From Haemonchus contortus (Eukaryota; Nematoda; Chromadorea; Rhabditida; Trichostrongylidae): a stretch of 64,000 nucleotides of DNA. The notes under the pieces were generated by a model that searched no databases, was not told where the DNA came from, and saw only the letters and a program-made list of their open reading frames with translations. The stretch covers positions 36,181,145-36,245,144 of the forward strand of contig LS997565.1 in the NCBI GenBank assembly GCA_000469685.2, written 5' to 3'. Positions 1 to 23,054 of the stretch are shown here, piece after piece. The translations under genes and the position numbers were made by a program. Each line of letters opens with the position of its first letter. The first letter of the stretch is position 1.

Positions 1-130
1 TAGGTGTGTATGGGTGTTAAGAATGAAGTCCATATCTCTTGTGAGACCAATTTCAACACTAAAAGGAGGAGAGCCAGGCTTTAGCCGGGCGATCTTACTG
101 GAGTCATTGTAAGCACAGTGTTCTTTACAG

Positions 131-12947
<12,817 letters not shown>

Positions 12948-13534
12948 CTCCAGGACTGAGTGTTTACGGGTGTCACTTGAGCGATCAGCACGCATCGTTT
13001 CAGAAAATGAGCCGATTCCGTGAAACTGGCGCTCTTCTTTGTTCAATTATTTATGTATCCTTTTGCTAGCTTCCTAGAGACTATTTCGTTTCATATGTAG
13101 TTTTTAATTCTACATACATATAATGTCATATTATCGGTTTGCATTGTGATCAGCTTCCTGTTCTTCTTGTATGTAGTATTGACTGAACAGTGATGGGAAT
13201 TAGTGCATAGCTGAAACTAGGTTTTTGAAAAGCAGAGGTTCAGCCTTACTCGATTACAAAAGGTTCGGTTCCTTCTGTTAAAATTCGTTTTTCTGATCTT
13301 GTATACAACTGTACGTTTAATAACTTATTGCAGTATTATCGCTTGTAGCATAAGTTGGACATCCTCGTGAAAGGGATATTACGGAATGCATCGAATCTGT
13401 ACATTTGATTTCTATAAATTTCTCGTATCGCCTGTGTCAAAATAGTCCTGACTGTGTATGCAAACAGATTTTTTCATGATTTTCGCGAGATATGTGAGAA
13501 TTCTGAGTGGAAGTTCACTTAAGCAGTGTGGAAT
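12948..13534. other. Probable MED12 3' UTR and intergenic spacer
   Basis: AT-rich sequence after the MED12 stop. I see no further exon and no clean AATAAA signal; ttaataactt near 13320 is only weakly suggestive. Nothing else is recognisable. Confidence 0.4.
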
Positions 13535-14002
13535 TCATTCGATGCGTGTAACCTTTCTCTCAGAATGGACGAGTAATATATACTTCGTCGACCTTATAAC
13601 GAAAAAAGGCAATTTTTTGTAAGGGTAGGTAAGCAATCCATAGGGATGTAACATGCGGTCTGTTCCCTCTAATGAATCATCATCAGGATAAAATTTTTGA
13701 GTAAAGGGCGCTCTCTGGTAATAGTATTCTTCGATGAAAGGACCTTCGTAGGGGGCCTCAAAGAGCAGTTTTTCTCCTACTTTGTCGTACCTTCCGCAAT
13801 AAGAGTAGGAGCTTTTTCGAGTGCAGAATGGGTGCATGTTACCACCATAAGATACTCGCGCTAAGTTTTTTGTCCGACCACAAAAGATCATTTGTCCAAC
13901 GGATTCCATCAGAGCACAGATGTTTGTTGCGGGGCGGCCATGTAAGCACTGGAAGACATTCACTATACGAAATTTCTGTTTGAATAGCTTATGATAGTTC
14001 AC
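13535..14002 (-). CDS. Hypothetical 155-codon ORF, possibly a terminal exon
   Basis: A 155-codon open frame in AT-rich DNA, ending 0.6 kb downstream of and convergent with MED12. The composition looks protein-like, with acidic patches, aromatic clusters (FIEEYYYQRAPF, PDDDSLEGTDRM, LLTYPYKKLPFF) and five Cys. A plausible acceptor (gtcttccag) precedes codon 20, so the true coding part may start at about 13943 as a last exon whose earlier exons lie rightward, where SINE and Tc1 insertions now sit. I do not recognise the family and see no signal peptide or catalytic motif. It could be a pseudogene remnant. Confidence 0.35.
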   Translation of the reverse strand: MNYHKLFKQKFRIVNVFQCLHGRPATNICALMESVGQMIFCGRTKNLARVSYGGNMHPFCTRKSSYSYCGRYDKVGEKLLFEAPYEGPFIEEYYYQRAPFTQKFYPDDDSLEGTDRMLHPYGLLTYPYKKLPFFVIRSTKYILLVHSERKVTRIE

Positions 14003-14204
14003 TTGTTCCTAAAGTTTTTGTCTTTTTTTTTTGACCATTGTTGGATAAACGGTCAGAAACGGGATCCTTTTGACAAGATGATATCATAGCGAACGCACAT
14101 TCGAACACAAATATATGGATGAGTAAATAATCATATTTAACAAAAGAAGTTTTTATGTTACTCTGCAAAAGTTGCTATGTTGCTCTGCGTCAACAAAATT
14201 TCAA

Positions 14205-14490
14205 AGTACCAAATCTTGGGCCGTTGGTCGAACCCGCCTGAGAGATGGGCTCACGGATTCGACTTCCATCAGAATCGTAGTGGCGTAATGAGTGCGTATA
14301 TGGCCTATACAATGACTTGCGGTGGCCAGCCAATGTACAGGTCGGTGCTTTTATCTTCCCAGAAGAGTCTTGTAACAATCAATTGACCCCGAGGAGATGG
14401 ATGGCTTGGTTGGCCAGGGCGGATATCGATTTGGGACTCGAACTCGTGACCATGCGTGTGTGAAGTGCGCCACTTACCACTACACCACCA
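14205..14490 (-). repeat. tRNA-derived SINE (second family)
   Basis: The reverse complement gives the head gtgtagtggtaagtggcgca and the B box cacgagttcgagtccc, followed by gatatccgccctggcc. The body (ttgcggtggccagcc) matches 8190-8460 over about 280 bp. Confidence 0.65.
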
Positions 14491-14491
14491 C

Positions 14492-14708
14492 TTAGAATGA
14501 TATTTACCCAAACACTTATACTTATACGGCTCGTCTTCACTCGTGTGCGAGTACCAGCAACAAACCGTTCGCTTCTGTCTTTCGCGATCACCATCCACGA
14601 TAGACTAGCAATTAGACGAAGATGGCATGTGTGGAGTCGTTCAGCTGCTTTGCAACTGTTTCATGCGATCGACGAACACATCCCCCATCTCGTAGCATGG
14701 TTCTGAGC
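14492..14708 (-). mobile_element. RTE retrotransposon 3' fragment
   Basis: Matches the 3' part of the RTE fragments at 30340-30900 and 50400-50955 (ttcgcttctgtctttcgcgatc, split; acgaagatggcatgtgtgg). It ends leftward in a gtataagtataag tail next to the SINE, the same RTE-tail/SINE junction as in the array. Confidence 0.6.
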
Positions 14709-14810
14709 CGGTGACTCCATTCCGGCTGATCGATGAAGCATCACACCCAAGATATCAAAGTAAGATTAGTCGGAATAGTGGAATTGCCTCAAGATACCTT
14801 CCTCTTTATA

Positions 14811-16379
14811 CAGTGCTTTTATTATTATAAGGTCACCCCAGATTTTTGCGATTCCGGAGAAAGCAGCCAGAATGGAATTTTTGGCAAATACTGGTAGATT
14901 CCTCGTCACAATGTGCCTCCGTACTCAAATTTTGGTCGCAATATCTTTCACCTCAATTTTTTTGCGAATTTTTTAAAGATAGTGTCGGCTTTTGCACCGT
15001 TTCATAATTATAAGGTCACCCTGAGGAAGTAAATGATTTATCAATGTTAGTGGCATATGTACAACAGTTAATAATCTATAGCTCCTCCGTGTTTAGGAGC
15101 AACATCAAAGAGCCTGTGTGGCATACTAGAAACTAGGTTTCGAAGATGTTCCTCATCGGTTGCTCTCCAAGCTTCGATAAGTGCTCGCTTCAGCTCTTCT
15201 TTGCCCTGGAACTGACGGTTATTCGCATAAACCTGTCTGAATATTATGTCCCAGATATGTTCCATCCGACTGAGGTCGGGACTGCAGGCTGGCCATGGTA
15301 GGACGCTTATTTATTGGCATTGCAGCCACTCATCCGTTGCACGGCTCACATGATTGTAGGCGTTATCTTGTTGAAAGACATAGTTGAGGTGACGGCGATG
15401 GCATAGAAAAGGTACTAGATGATGCTCCAAGACTTTCTGGTATTCCTTGAAATCCATATTGCAGCTCACGACAACACGACATCATTGCAGAAGGCACCCC
15501 GCACCATAGGCTTCCTCCAAGAAACTGCGACGGCTGAAGTAGACTGGTTCCTTCCTCAAGTCGCGTTAGTACCGCTTGTTTCCGTCAGATTGAATTTCTT
15601 TTCACCCGAAAAGACGACCTGAGTAGGAATTATTCAGCTCTATGGTGAGATTTCGATGCAGATCTACCTTTGCCCAATCTCTCCCTAGGTTCATCTTTGC
15701 AAATCCGAGTCGAGCCTCTTTGTGACGATCGGTGGTTTGTGGCACCTTCTCCATTGCTTGCCTGGTGATGTTCTCGCATCTTCTCACTGCTCTCCAGACT
15801 GTAGTTTTCGACACAGAGAGGTTTAATTCCGATCGGATCTGGTTCAAGGAGGACGTACTGTTGGAAACAGTCCTCAGAATTTTCCGCTCGTCACGGGTAG
15901 TAATCTTTCATGGGTGTCCACAGTCGGTGTTATATCTAACGACATGAGGACTCTCTAGAAATCTCCGAATGGACCAAGGGGATCTCTCTATTTGCCTGGA
16001 AATGGCTCGAGTACTGAGCCCACCTTCATGATGAGCCTTCTCATCAGAGGAAAGCAGATGACCACAAGCCATGTTGACAGTCAGGTTTAGAAATGCCTTT
16101 GCTACACATGCTTACCTTTTAAGTATCTTCAAACACGAAATTTCCTCTCTCTCGTTAATAATTGTTCACATTCTCAGGGTGACCTTATAATTATGAAACG
16201 GTGCAAAAACCGATAAACTGTTCTAAAAAAGTTCAGAAGAATGCAGCAGCGGCTAAGCAACGGATACCTAGGTTATTCGTGCTTGGGAATCTGTTCATGA
16301 TGCTAGAAAAAATCCTTAATGATTACTTTTTTTGAAAGTGCAAGAATTGAGGGTGACCTTATAATTATGAAACGCACTG
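14811..16379 (-). mobile_element. Tc1-like DNA transposon with IR/DR ends (1569 bp)
   Basis: Outer ends cagtgc(g)ttt and ataattataaggtcaccc start at 14811, with the reverse complement ending at 16379, flanked by TA (14809-14810, 16380-16381). A second pair of the same signal, tttcataattataaggtcac near 14998-15020 and its reverse complement near 16175-16200, gives two direct repeats per inverted arm, as in IR/DR Tc1 elements. It interrupts a segment that is uninterrupted, in reverse complement, at 31960-31990. Confidence 0.88.
15065..16072 (-). pseudogene. Tc1-like transposase, broken
   Basis: Pieces in order on the minus strand are an N-terminal helix-turn-helix region near 16072-15890 (start MACGHLLSSDEK, then LSTRAISRQIERS) with an in-frame stop near 15910; 15847-15602 (SELNLSVSKTTVWRAVRR, second HTH); and 15265-15068 (MEHIWDIIFRQVYANNR to MPHRLFDV), the usual Tc1 C-terminus. 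Stops and shifts between pieces make it inactive. Confidence 0.75.
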
Positions 16380-16443
16380 TATGACAGCGTGATTGCTTCA
16401 AGATAACTTTCTTTTTGTATGATAGAGTGGCATTGTCACTTAA

Positions 16444-16916
16444 AGGCACTGTTCACGAAAAAAATGGTTTCGGAGATCTGCACATGGTTTGAATTCGACG
16501 CCCCCTCTGATACCATTTGTGCAGGAATGAAGTCGGAAAACGGTCTGGATAGGGCACAATAAGGGCAGGAACAGTGGGGGACGGGAGGCCTCCGCCCCTC
16601 GCTAGGCTGACTACGAAATCTTATTGCCGTTAATCACTTTCGCATTGGGCGAAGTTGTCTGCTTGGGTGTGTTGTCTGCTATTGCAGACATTGCGTCGCC
16701 TAACTGCACTCGCCCAAACACTCCCTTAACCGCCGTTCTTCCAATGTAAAACTCGTCCAACCCCCCTTTCCAGCTCTTTTTTGACCCTTTCTATTTCTTT
16801 TTGTTCATCGTTTTTTGCGCTTTTTTCGTGTTATCGCTTTATTCTAGAGTAGTTCTATGAATTCCCGTCAAAAAAGGGTACCCTAAATTTAACGTAAACG
16901 GTGCCTTTAAGCGTGG
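16444..16916. mobile_element. TTAA-flanked MITE (473 bp), copy at the left edge of the array
   Basis: Flanked by TTAA on both sides (16440-16443, 16917-16920). Ends aggcactgttcacg and cgtaaacggtgcct are imperfect inverted repeats. Nearly the same sequence in reverse orientation lies at 44050-44513. TTAA targets suggest mobilisation by a piggyBac-type transposase, which is an inference since none is encoded here. Confidence 0.85.
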
Positions 16917-17358
16917 AATATAGGATGCGACTCCACCGCAAAAAGCGGATTGCAGAAAGTCATATCTTCTGTAGCTCATTATGACCTTTAGCGTAATCGA
17001 TTCACTGACTCTTACCATCGATGACCTCTTAACAGCGTCTATCAGTTATTAACTAACTTGGGCATTCACGGTTGTGATCTTCAGAACGGTTCAGGCACCG
17101 GATTCGCTGCGATCGGCTGGATTTCATGGAAAAGTAATAGGTGGCAGGAAACAAACCGTCCGAGGGAAATGCTCCATAGTGTGTGCGGGCGTTTAAATTC
17201 CCAAACGCCATCTTACTTTTTTTGGAATGAAAAGAAATGACCTAACCTCTTATGACTTAAAATCTGTCGATAGCTGCAATATCGATTTGCTACAACTCGC
17301 TAAACTTGTAAGACTCATTTTCAAATCCAGTGGCATCCGCTCCCCTTTTTCCATTTTT

Positions 17359-17703
17359 TCATACCTGTTTAACATGATTTTGCTCTGGATATAACTGCAT
17401 GAGATATAACGATTTACCTGCATCTGTTTCAATAGTCGTTCTGCCCGTTTGCAGTAGTGAAGCTATGGAACAGCCGGCGCATAGTGTGGAGAATGAAACG
17501 CTGGCCGTCAAACGCACCATCCGAGCTACTGAAGCGGAAAGCATCGAAATAGGACCAATTCTAGTCTTCGTCTTTTTTTGGGTTTGCAAAACAGTGTGAT
17601 CAAACTTTCGGTTAGTTCTATCCGCTCTTTTCTCTTCCATCGACAAAGCTGAAGTTTCCACTGCAGTCGCTCCGTTCCTGGGGAGTGTCGTGCCACATGT
17701 CAT
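17359..17703 (-). other. Conserved open frame in array unit 1, function unknown
   Basis: A 114-codon frame that stays open in unit 2 (32467-32811, about ten residue changes) and is broken in unit 3. It is Thr/Ser/Lys-rich (ALSMEEKRADRTNRKFDHTV). An acceptor-like gtggaaacttcag precedes ALSMEEK. It lies 3' of the PAN-like exons on the same strand and may be a further exon or just unconstrained sequence. No family recognised. Confidence 0.22.
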
Positions 17704-18187
17704 GTCGCAACCACTCCGAATAATTTCAGTCGGTAAGCGCCTTCTGAGTCTTCTCTTATTAATTTTTGGTAATGCCGTAGATTACTGTCAGGTATAATTT
17801 TCAGTTTTTCATTGTGTTTTTTGACAGCTAAAGTGCCTTTCTACCACCAACTGTAGTACCAGCGTTCGGATGCAAATTTGTATATGCTTACTTATCTTTG
17901 CATACATTTGCTATCGCAACTTGTATTCGAAAATTCGGCGGGCGGATTCAGTGCTCATGTATTCACATGAAGCGTTATTATTTGCAGTTTGAAAATTGCT
18001 CCAAAGCTGTGAGATTTTATATAAAGTCTAGCACAAGAATTCATAAGCAGAAACAGACTAACAAGCAAACGAATTCGAGCTTATTTAGCGACACAGCAAA
18101 ACATAAGCAAAGCGATCATTGTACGCATATCCCAATCCCGACGATCGATGACAATCACTTTGATTGTTGAAATTACGGGATGAGTGT

Positions 18188-18882
18188 TCAGGCTGGAAGC
18201 ACGGTATCTGCTAAGGGGCAAGCAGAATCCATTTTGTCTCTTTCCAGTACGTATATTTTTTCAGTAGTTTCGTGATAATACTTCAACGGTATCTTCTTTT
18301 GCGGAATGGGAAGTGGCTGGTACAAGAAACAGAAGATCTGAAAATGTCAGAATCAAAAGTCGTGCATTGGCGACACTGATATGGTTGGCGTTACCGCGGT
18401 CATAGTCGTTGTCGATCCTGTGAGATATATCGACGTAGTTTTTTTCATGAGCCCTGAGAGAGGAAGCTAATCGTTTCACCCACCCAGGTACTCCTTGCCT
18501 TTGAAGGCTCAGGCAGTAAAGTACATCTCCTAACTACGGAACGTTTCTAAGCACCATTACAAACGGACAGAGCCAACTAATCCTCTTTTCTGTTCTCAGA
18601 CGCTCAATAATGTTAGAGTCCGAGAATTATTATGACATATTCGACATTTGAGAGTGGAACTAATTATGTTTATATTGATCGATTCGGAACCAACATTAAA
18701 AAGCCTACCTTTCCGTAGACCTCATCTGTGACAACCATGCAACAATCTGGGAAATCTTCCAGACACTGCTTGAGACAAACACCTTCACTTTGAACAGTGG
18801 TTGTTTTATTGGATATCACTGCATTCCATGCCACATTTTCACTGGTGGTAATTGTAAACGTACAGAGTAGGGCACTATGTGC
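18188..18882 (-). CDS. PAN/Apple-like Cys-rich protein, two last exons, array unit 1
   Basis: Exons 18709-18882 (58 codons) and 18188-18337 (49 codons plus stop), both phase 0. The first follows a conserved attccag acceptor and reads AHSALLCTFTI ... GVCLKQCLEDFPDCCMVV. The second follows ttttcag and reads IFCFLYQPLP ... ERDKMDSACPLADTVLPA-stop. The spacing C...CLxxC...C...FCxLY resembles PAN/Apple modules of secreted or surface proteins, which bind proteins or sugars. The family call is an inference from the Cys pattern. Earlier exons, including any signal peptide, should lie above 18882 and I could not identify them. Exon boundaries are shared with units 2 and 3, which supports real coding. 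Confidence 0.5.
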
Positions 18883-19567
18883 CTGGAATACGAACCATAC
18901 ATTGAAGGATGTTATTCTAATTTGCATCACCCGGTTTTCTTGATTCCCGTTACAAAGTCGAAATACACGGCTGACCCTTTATTGTAAATATTATAATTCA
19001 TTCTTCACCAAAAAAACTTTCGAGTAGGATCGCTCCATTGTACTGAAACTGAAAATTCCACATAAGACGCATACACTTGTCACATGAGCTTACGAAAATT
19101 CTGTTACTCTCAATCTTAGCATGAACTGCTTCTTGAGCATTCTACAGTACTCGCCGTGAGAACTCGAAAATTCACGCGAATACTACGAACTCGCGTCTTT
19201 CTGGTCTTTTCTTCATAAGTCGGACCAGAGTGGAGTATTCGAAGAGCTAGAGATACCGTTGAACTCAATTCGTCGAATTCTACAAGCTTGTATCTTGAAG
19301 TGTTTAAAAAGCTTCATTTTGATGCGCCATGCACTTCAGTTTCGTCTGAAAATTATTTGCATGTACATGGTTTGCAGGCTTCAGCGCTGTTAGTGGTTGA
19401 TTGGTCCCTTAGGATGAAGTGTTCAGAATTTGCTTCAGTGTGCGCCATGTACTTGCCTTTACACAGTACAGTGTGAAAATTATTGATCGATTCTATTCAG
19501 TCTCCATTGTTCATTTCTAATGCGGAGGCTGCAGATGGTTGCATTTACAGTCTCCGCATTCAACACT

Positions 19568-22500
19568 CCTTACATACTCCAGGTCAAGATCGGTTCGCAG
19601 TTGGTGTCCCAGGAAGGCTTCGGTGGGTGAGCGTTGATTCGGTGCAGACGGGCATGGCGTAGAACGGTAAGTCATCAGAAATGTCTGTAGAGCGTCAACT
19701 GTCGGTTCCTCCCCCTTCAATTTGTCGAGTCCTCGTTTGAAGGTATCCACAAAGCGTTCAGCCTGTCCATTGCTCTGTGGGTGGAAAGGCGGTGTGCAAA
19801 TGTGCGTGATTCCTCGGGAACGGCAGTACAGGGCGAACTGCGAAGATGTACACTGCGTACCCGTTGTCCGTGACAAGAGTCGTAGGGTTCCCGAACCTTG
19901 CGAAGATGTCCTTCAACACTTGGATAGTAGACGTAGAAGATATTGTGACTTCTGGACGATTTCAGGCCATTTGGAATATGCATCCACAATTGCCAGGTAG
20001 AATCATCCATTCATGGGTCCTGCAAAGTCAGCGTGCACACGGATCCATGGAGAGGTTGGTTTTGGCCAGGAATATGGTCCGCCTTTGACGGGAATCTTCG
20101 CCACCAAAGCGCATTTACTACAATTCCTGACAAGTTGTTCGATGTCGAAATCCAGTGTTGGCCAGTAGAAGTAGCTTCGTGCTAACATCTTCATCCTTGT
20201 GTGTCCCGGATGAGCCTTGTGTAGTGTCGTAAGAACACGGCGTTGTAGTGATCCTGGTTTCACTATGCGGGATGCGGTGAGTAGGCAACCGTCGACGGTG
20301 GTAAGAGTATCTCGGCGGTTGTAGTAGTGCCAGAAAGGAGAGTTGCGATTGATCGTGGGTCAATTTCCAGACTTGATGTAGTCGATGATCTTCTCTATGA
20401 CCTGATCAGTTCTTGTAGCAGTCCGGATTGTTTCGGCAGAGACCGGAAGAAGACGACAGTTTTCGATGAGTTCTGCGGTCACATCAACATCTACGTTGGC
20501 GATAACGTAGTCCTCCGGCGTTGATGAGTGCGACGCTATGAAACGTGAAAGAGCGTCCACTTGTCCGAAATCTTTTGTGTTGACATACTCGATGACGAAG
20601 TTGCAGTTGAAACATTGTCGCCCATCGCTGAAGACGGTTGGCACTGTAGACAGGCATTCCTTTCTTGCTTCAGGAAATAGCAACGAGTGGCTTATAATCA
20701 GCGGCCACTATTGTTGGAAGATTCGGATCGAAATGAGTCAGCAACAAATCCGAGCTGAGTTTTGCCTTTATTTTGTCAAAGGAAGATTGCCGCTCCGGTG
20801 TCCACGTGTAGACAGCATCCTTCATCGTAAGAGCGTTTAACGGAGCGCGTAGATTGTGTGGATCTTTGACGAAGGTTCCTAGAAATTGATAAGTCCGAGG
20901 AAAGCGCGTAATTGACTGAGGTCTTTTAGAGCTGGCATCTTTTGCGTGGCTTTGATCTTGTCGGGGTCAGGGCGTCGTCCTTGCGCGTTGATGACGAAGC
21001 TGAGGTAGTTGATCTCTGTCTGTAAAAAGTGCATTTCTCGAGACGAACACGGAATCGTAGTCCTGGATTCACTGGAGCACAGCGTCTAGTCGAGTGTTGT
21101 GTTTGTTTCGTCGATGGTCTTGCCAGTGACCAGTATTTCGTCGAGGTATCTATCTAATCTGGCAATGAGATCGTCGACACATTGCTGGAAGATGCCGGGA
21201 GCAGGTTTCACTCCAAAGGATGGGTGATTGAAACGAAAGAGTCCTCGGTGCGTATCGATCGTCAGTAGCTGTTTTGAATCGTCGTCCACTTCCAATTGCA
21301 GGTACGCTTCGGCAAGGTCGAGTTGTGAAAAGTAGAGTCCTCCGTTGAGTTTCGTGAAAATGTCATCTGGAGTTGGAAGTGGGTGTTGGTGCTGTTCAAG
21401 TGCGTCGTTCAGCCCTGTCGAGTAGTCTGCGCAGAGTCGTATTGAACCATTTTTCTTCTGAACGGCCGGCGAGGATAGGAGCGGCCCATTCTGAGTGGTC
21501 GATGGGCGTCAGAACTTGTGTAGAAACAAGGCGGTCGATTACTGTTGAATTCTTCTGAACAGCGGAATATGAAACAGGGCGAGTCTTCTGAAAAAACAAG
21601 CTTGGCCTTAGGTTTGAGAGTGAGCTTGACCTTTGACTTAGTGCAATGTCCTAATCCAGGCGTGAAAATGGTGGAAAACTTCTTCTTCAAGCGCGTAGTG
21701 AGTGACGAGTTCTATGCGTTGAGCGTCGATGTGACACATTAAAGATAGAGCCCTCGGTTAGGCGACGAAACAGAGGCTCATATTGTATGATCCAGTCGAG
21801 ACCTAGTAATGACGGTGTGTCGGCAACGTAACACTTACCCCTTCCGTGATGACCATCAATGACAAAATTGCACTCGTAGCATCCCCAAAAATTGATCGGC
21901 TTGTCGTTGGCAGACTTCAGTGTGTTTCGAGGTGGTCGTAACGTCGGACGACCCATAGCAATCCAGTCCGTATTGCTCAACAGGGTGACATCGGCACCGG
22001 TGTCAAGCCGCATGGATATTGTCTTCCCATTGATCTGCACTGGGCGGTAGATGCGAGATATGGAAGTGTTGCCGGCATGCGTTGAGGCAACGACGACGTA
22101 TTTGCTGTTTACTGTTTCCGCTTAGGTTTCTGCTTCCTCTTGATCGTAAAGTTCTTGCGGAATCCTCGCTTGTATCCGGAATTTCCGCACTCGTGGCAGG
22201 TCTTTCACGAAAAGAACAGACCCTTGACCAATGATTTGCTCCACAGCGGAAGCATGGTGACGGTGGGTCGTGTTTTCGGGTTGAGAATCAACGGCGTTGA
22301 TGTGTGATGAAGCAGACAGCTCGGAAAGAGTGGCATCCTGACGAATGTTGAGAAACTGCTGGATCTCCGCGGCCAATTCCTTCAATGTGGCTTGGGGGTT
22401 GTCTTCCATCTTTCGAAGGGCACGGGCCTGGATATCAGCATCTTCGGGAGGGGCGAGTCCGCATTTCCACACGAGACATTTCATCTGTTCTGGGTTAACG

Positions 22501-22827
22501 TCGTTGAATTCGGCCATCGCGTGTCGCTGGTTGACAAGTCCAGTATAGGCGCGAAGATTCTCACCATTTCGTTGAGTCTTCAGACATACGTAACGGCGCG
22601 AGAAAACCATCGTGTTGTGTCCGAAAAGTTCTTTCAGCGTTGCTACGGTATCTGACAGCGGTAGTTTACAAGCTCGTTTCGGTAGAATGCGACTTGTTAA
22701 GCGAGCGTATGTGATGGCGTCGAGCATGGAGACGATTAGTTGAGCCTTCGCGGCCTCATCCAAGGCAGCGCCGTCCTTGGATATGACGTCTTCGTAGCGA
22801 TTGTACCAGACCTCGAAGGTACAATCA
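19568..22827 (-). pseudogene. Ty3/gypsy retrotransposon gag-pol, degraded, minus strand (unit 1)
   Basis: Retroelement polyprotein pieces from 5' to 3' on the minus strand. Gag (22763-22122) includes an NPEQMKCLVWKCGLAPPED block and a degraded zinc knuckle. An aspartic protease around MRLDTGADVTLL lies at 22040-21900. RT is at 21600-21090, with FxQLDLAEAYLQL-type sequence and YLDE where YLDD is expected. RNase H is near 20680-20520. Integrase covers 20263-19520, with an HxH/CxxC zinc module and HPQSNGQAERFVDTFK. Many stops and frameshifts are present. The order protease-RT-RNase H-integrase is Ty3/gypsy. Confidence 0.82.
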
Positions 22828-22828
22828 T

Positions 22829-23054
22829 TGTAGGGTATTATTGAGCACTATCAATTGTACATATTATCACAGACTTTGCAAACCTGCGCATTGTACGTAG
22901 CTCTGTTAGAATAATACCCAAAGGTTTTTGTATGTCCACTTCATTCTACTCCGTCATTCATCCATGTCCGGTGCTGCTCCCAATAAACCTACATATCTAC
23001 TGGTGTTCCTCGACAGACAAGAAGACTCTACAACAACTGGCGGTCACCCACAAC
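22829..23054 (+). repeat. LTR-like and leader sequence, plus orientation (unit 1)
   Basis: Begins tgtagggtattattgagcac, carries caataaacc as a poly(A) signal near 22980, and leads into gtgttcctcgacag. The same block sits in normal position before gag in unit 2 (35475-35650). Here it abuts the minus-strand gag, so the coding part is inverted relative to its own LTR. The LTR 3' border is not resolved. Confidence 0.5.
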
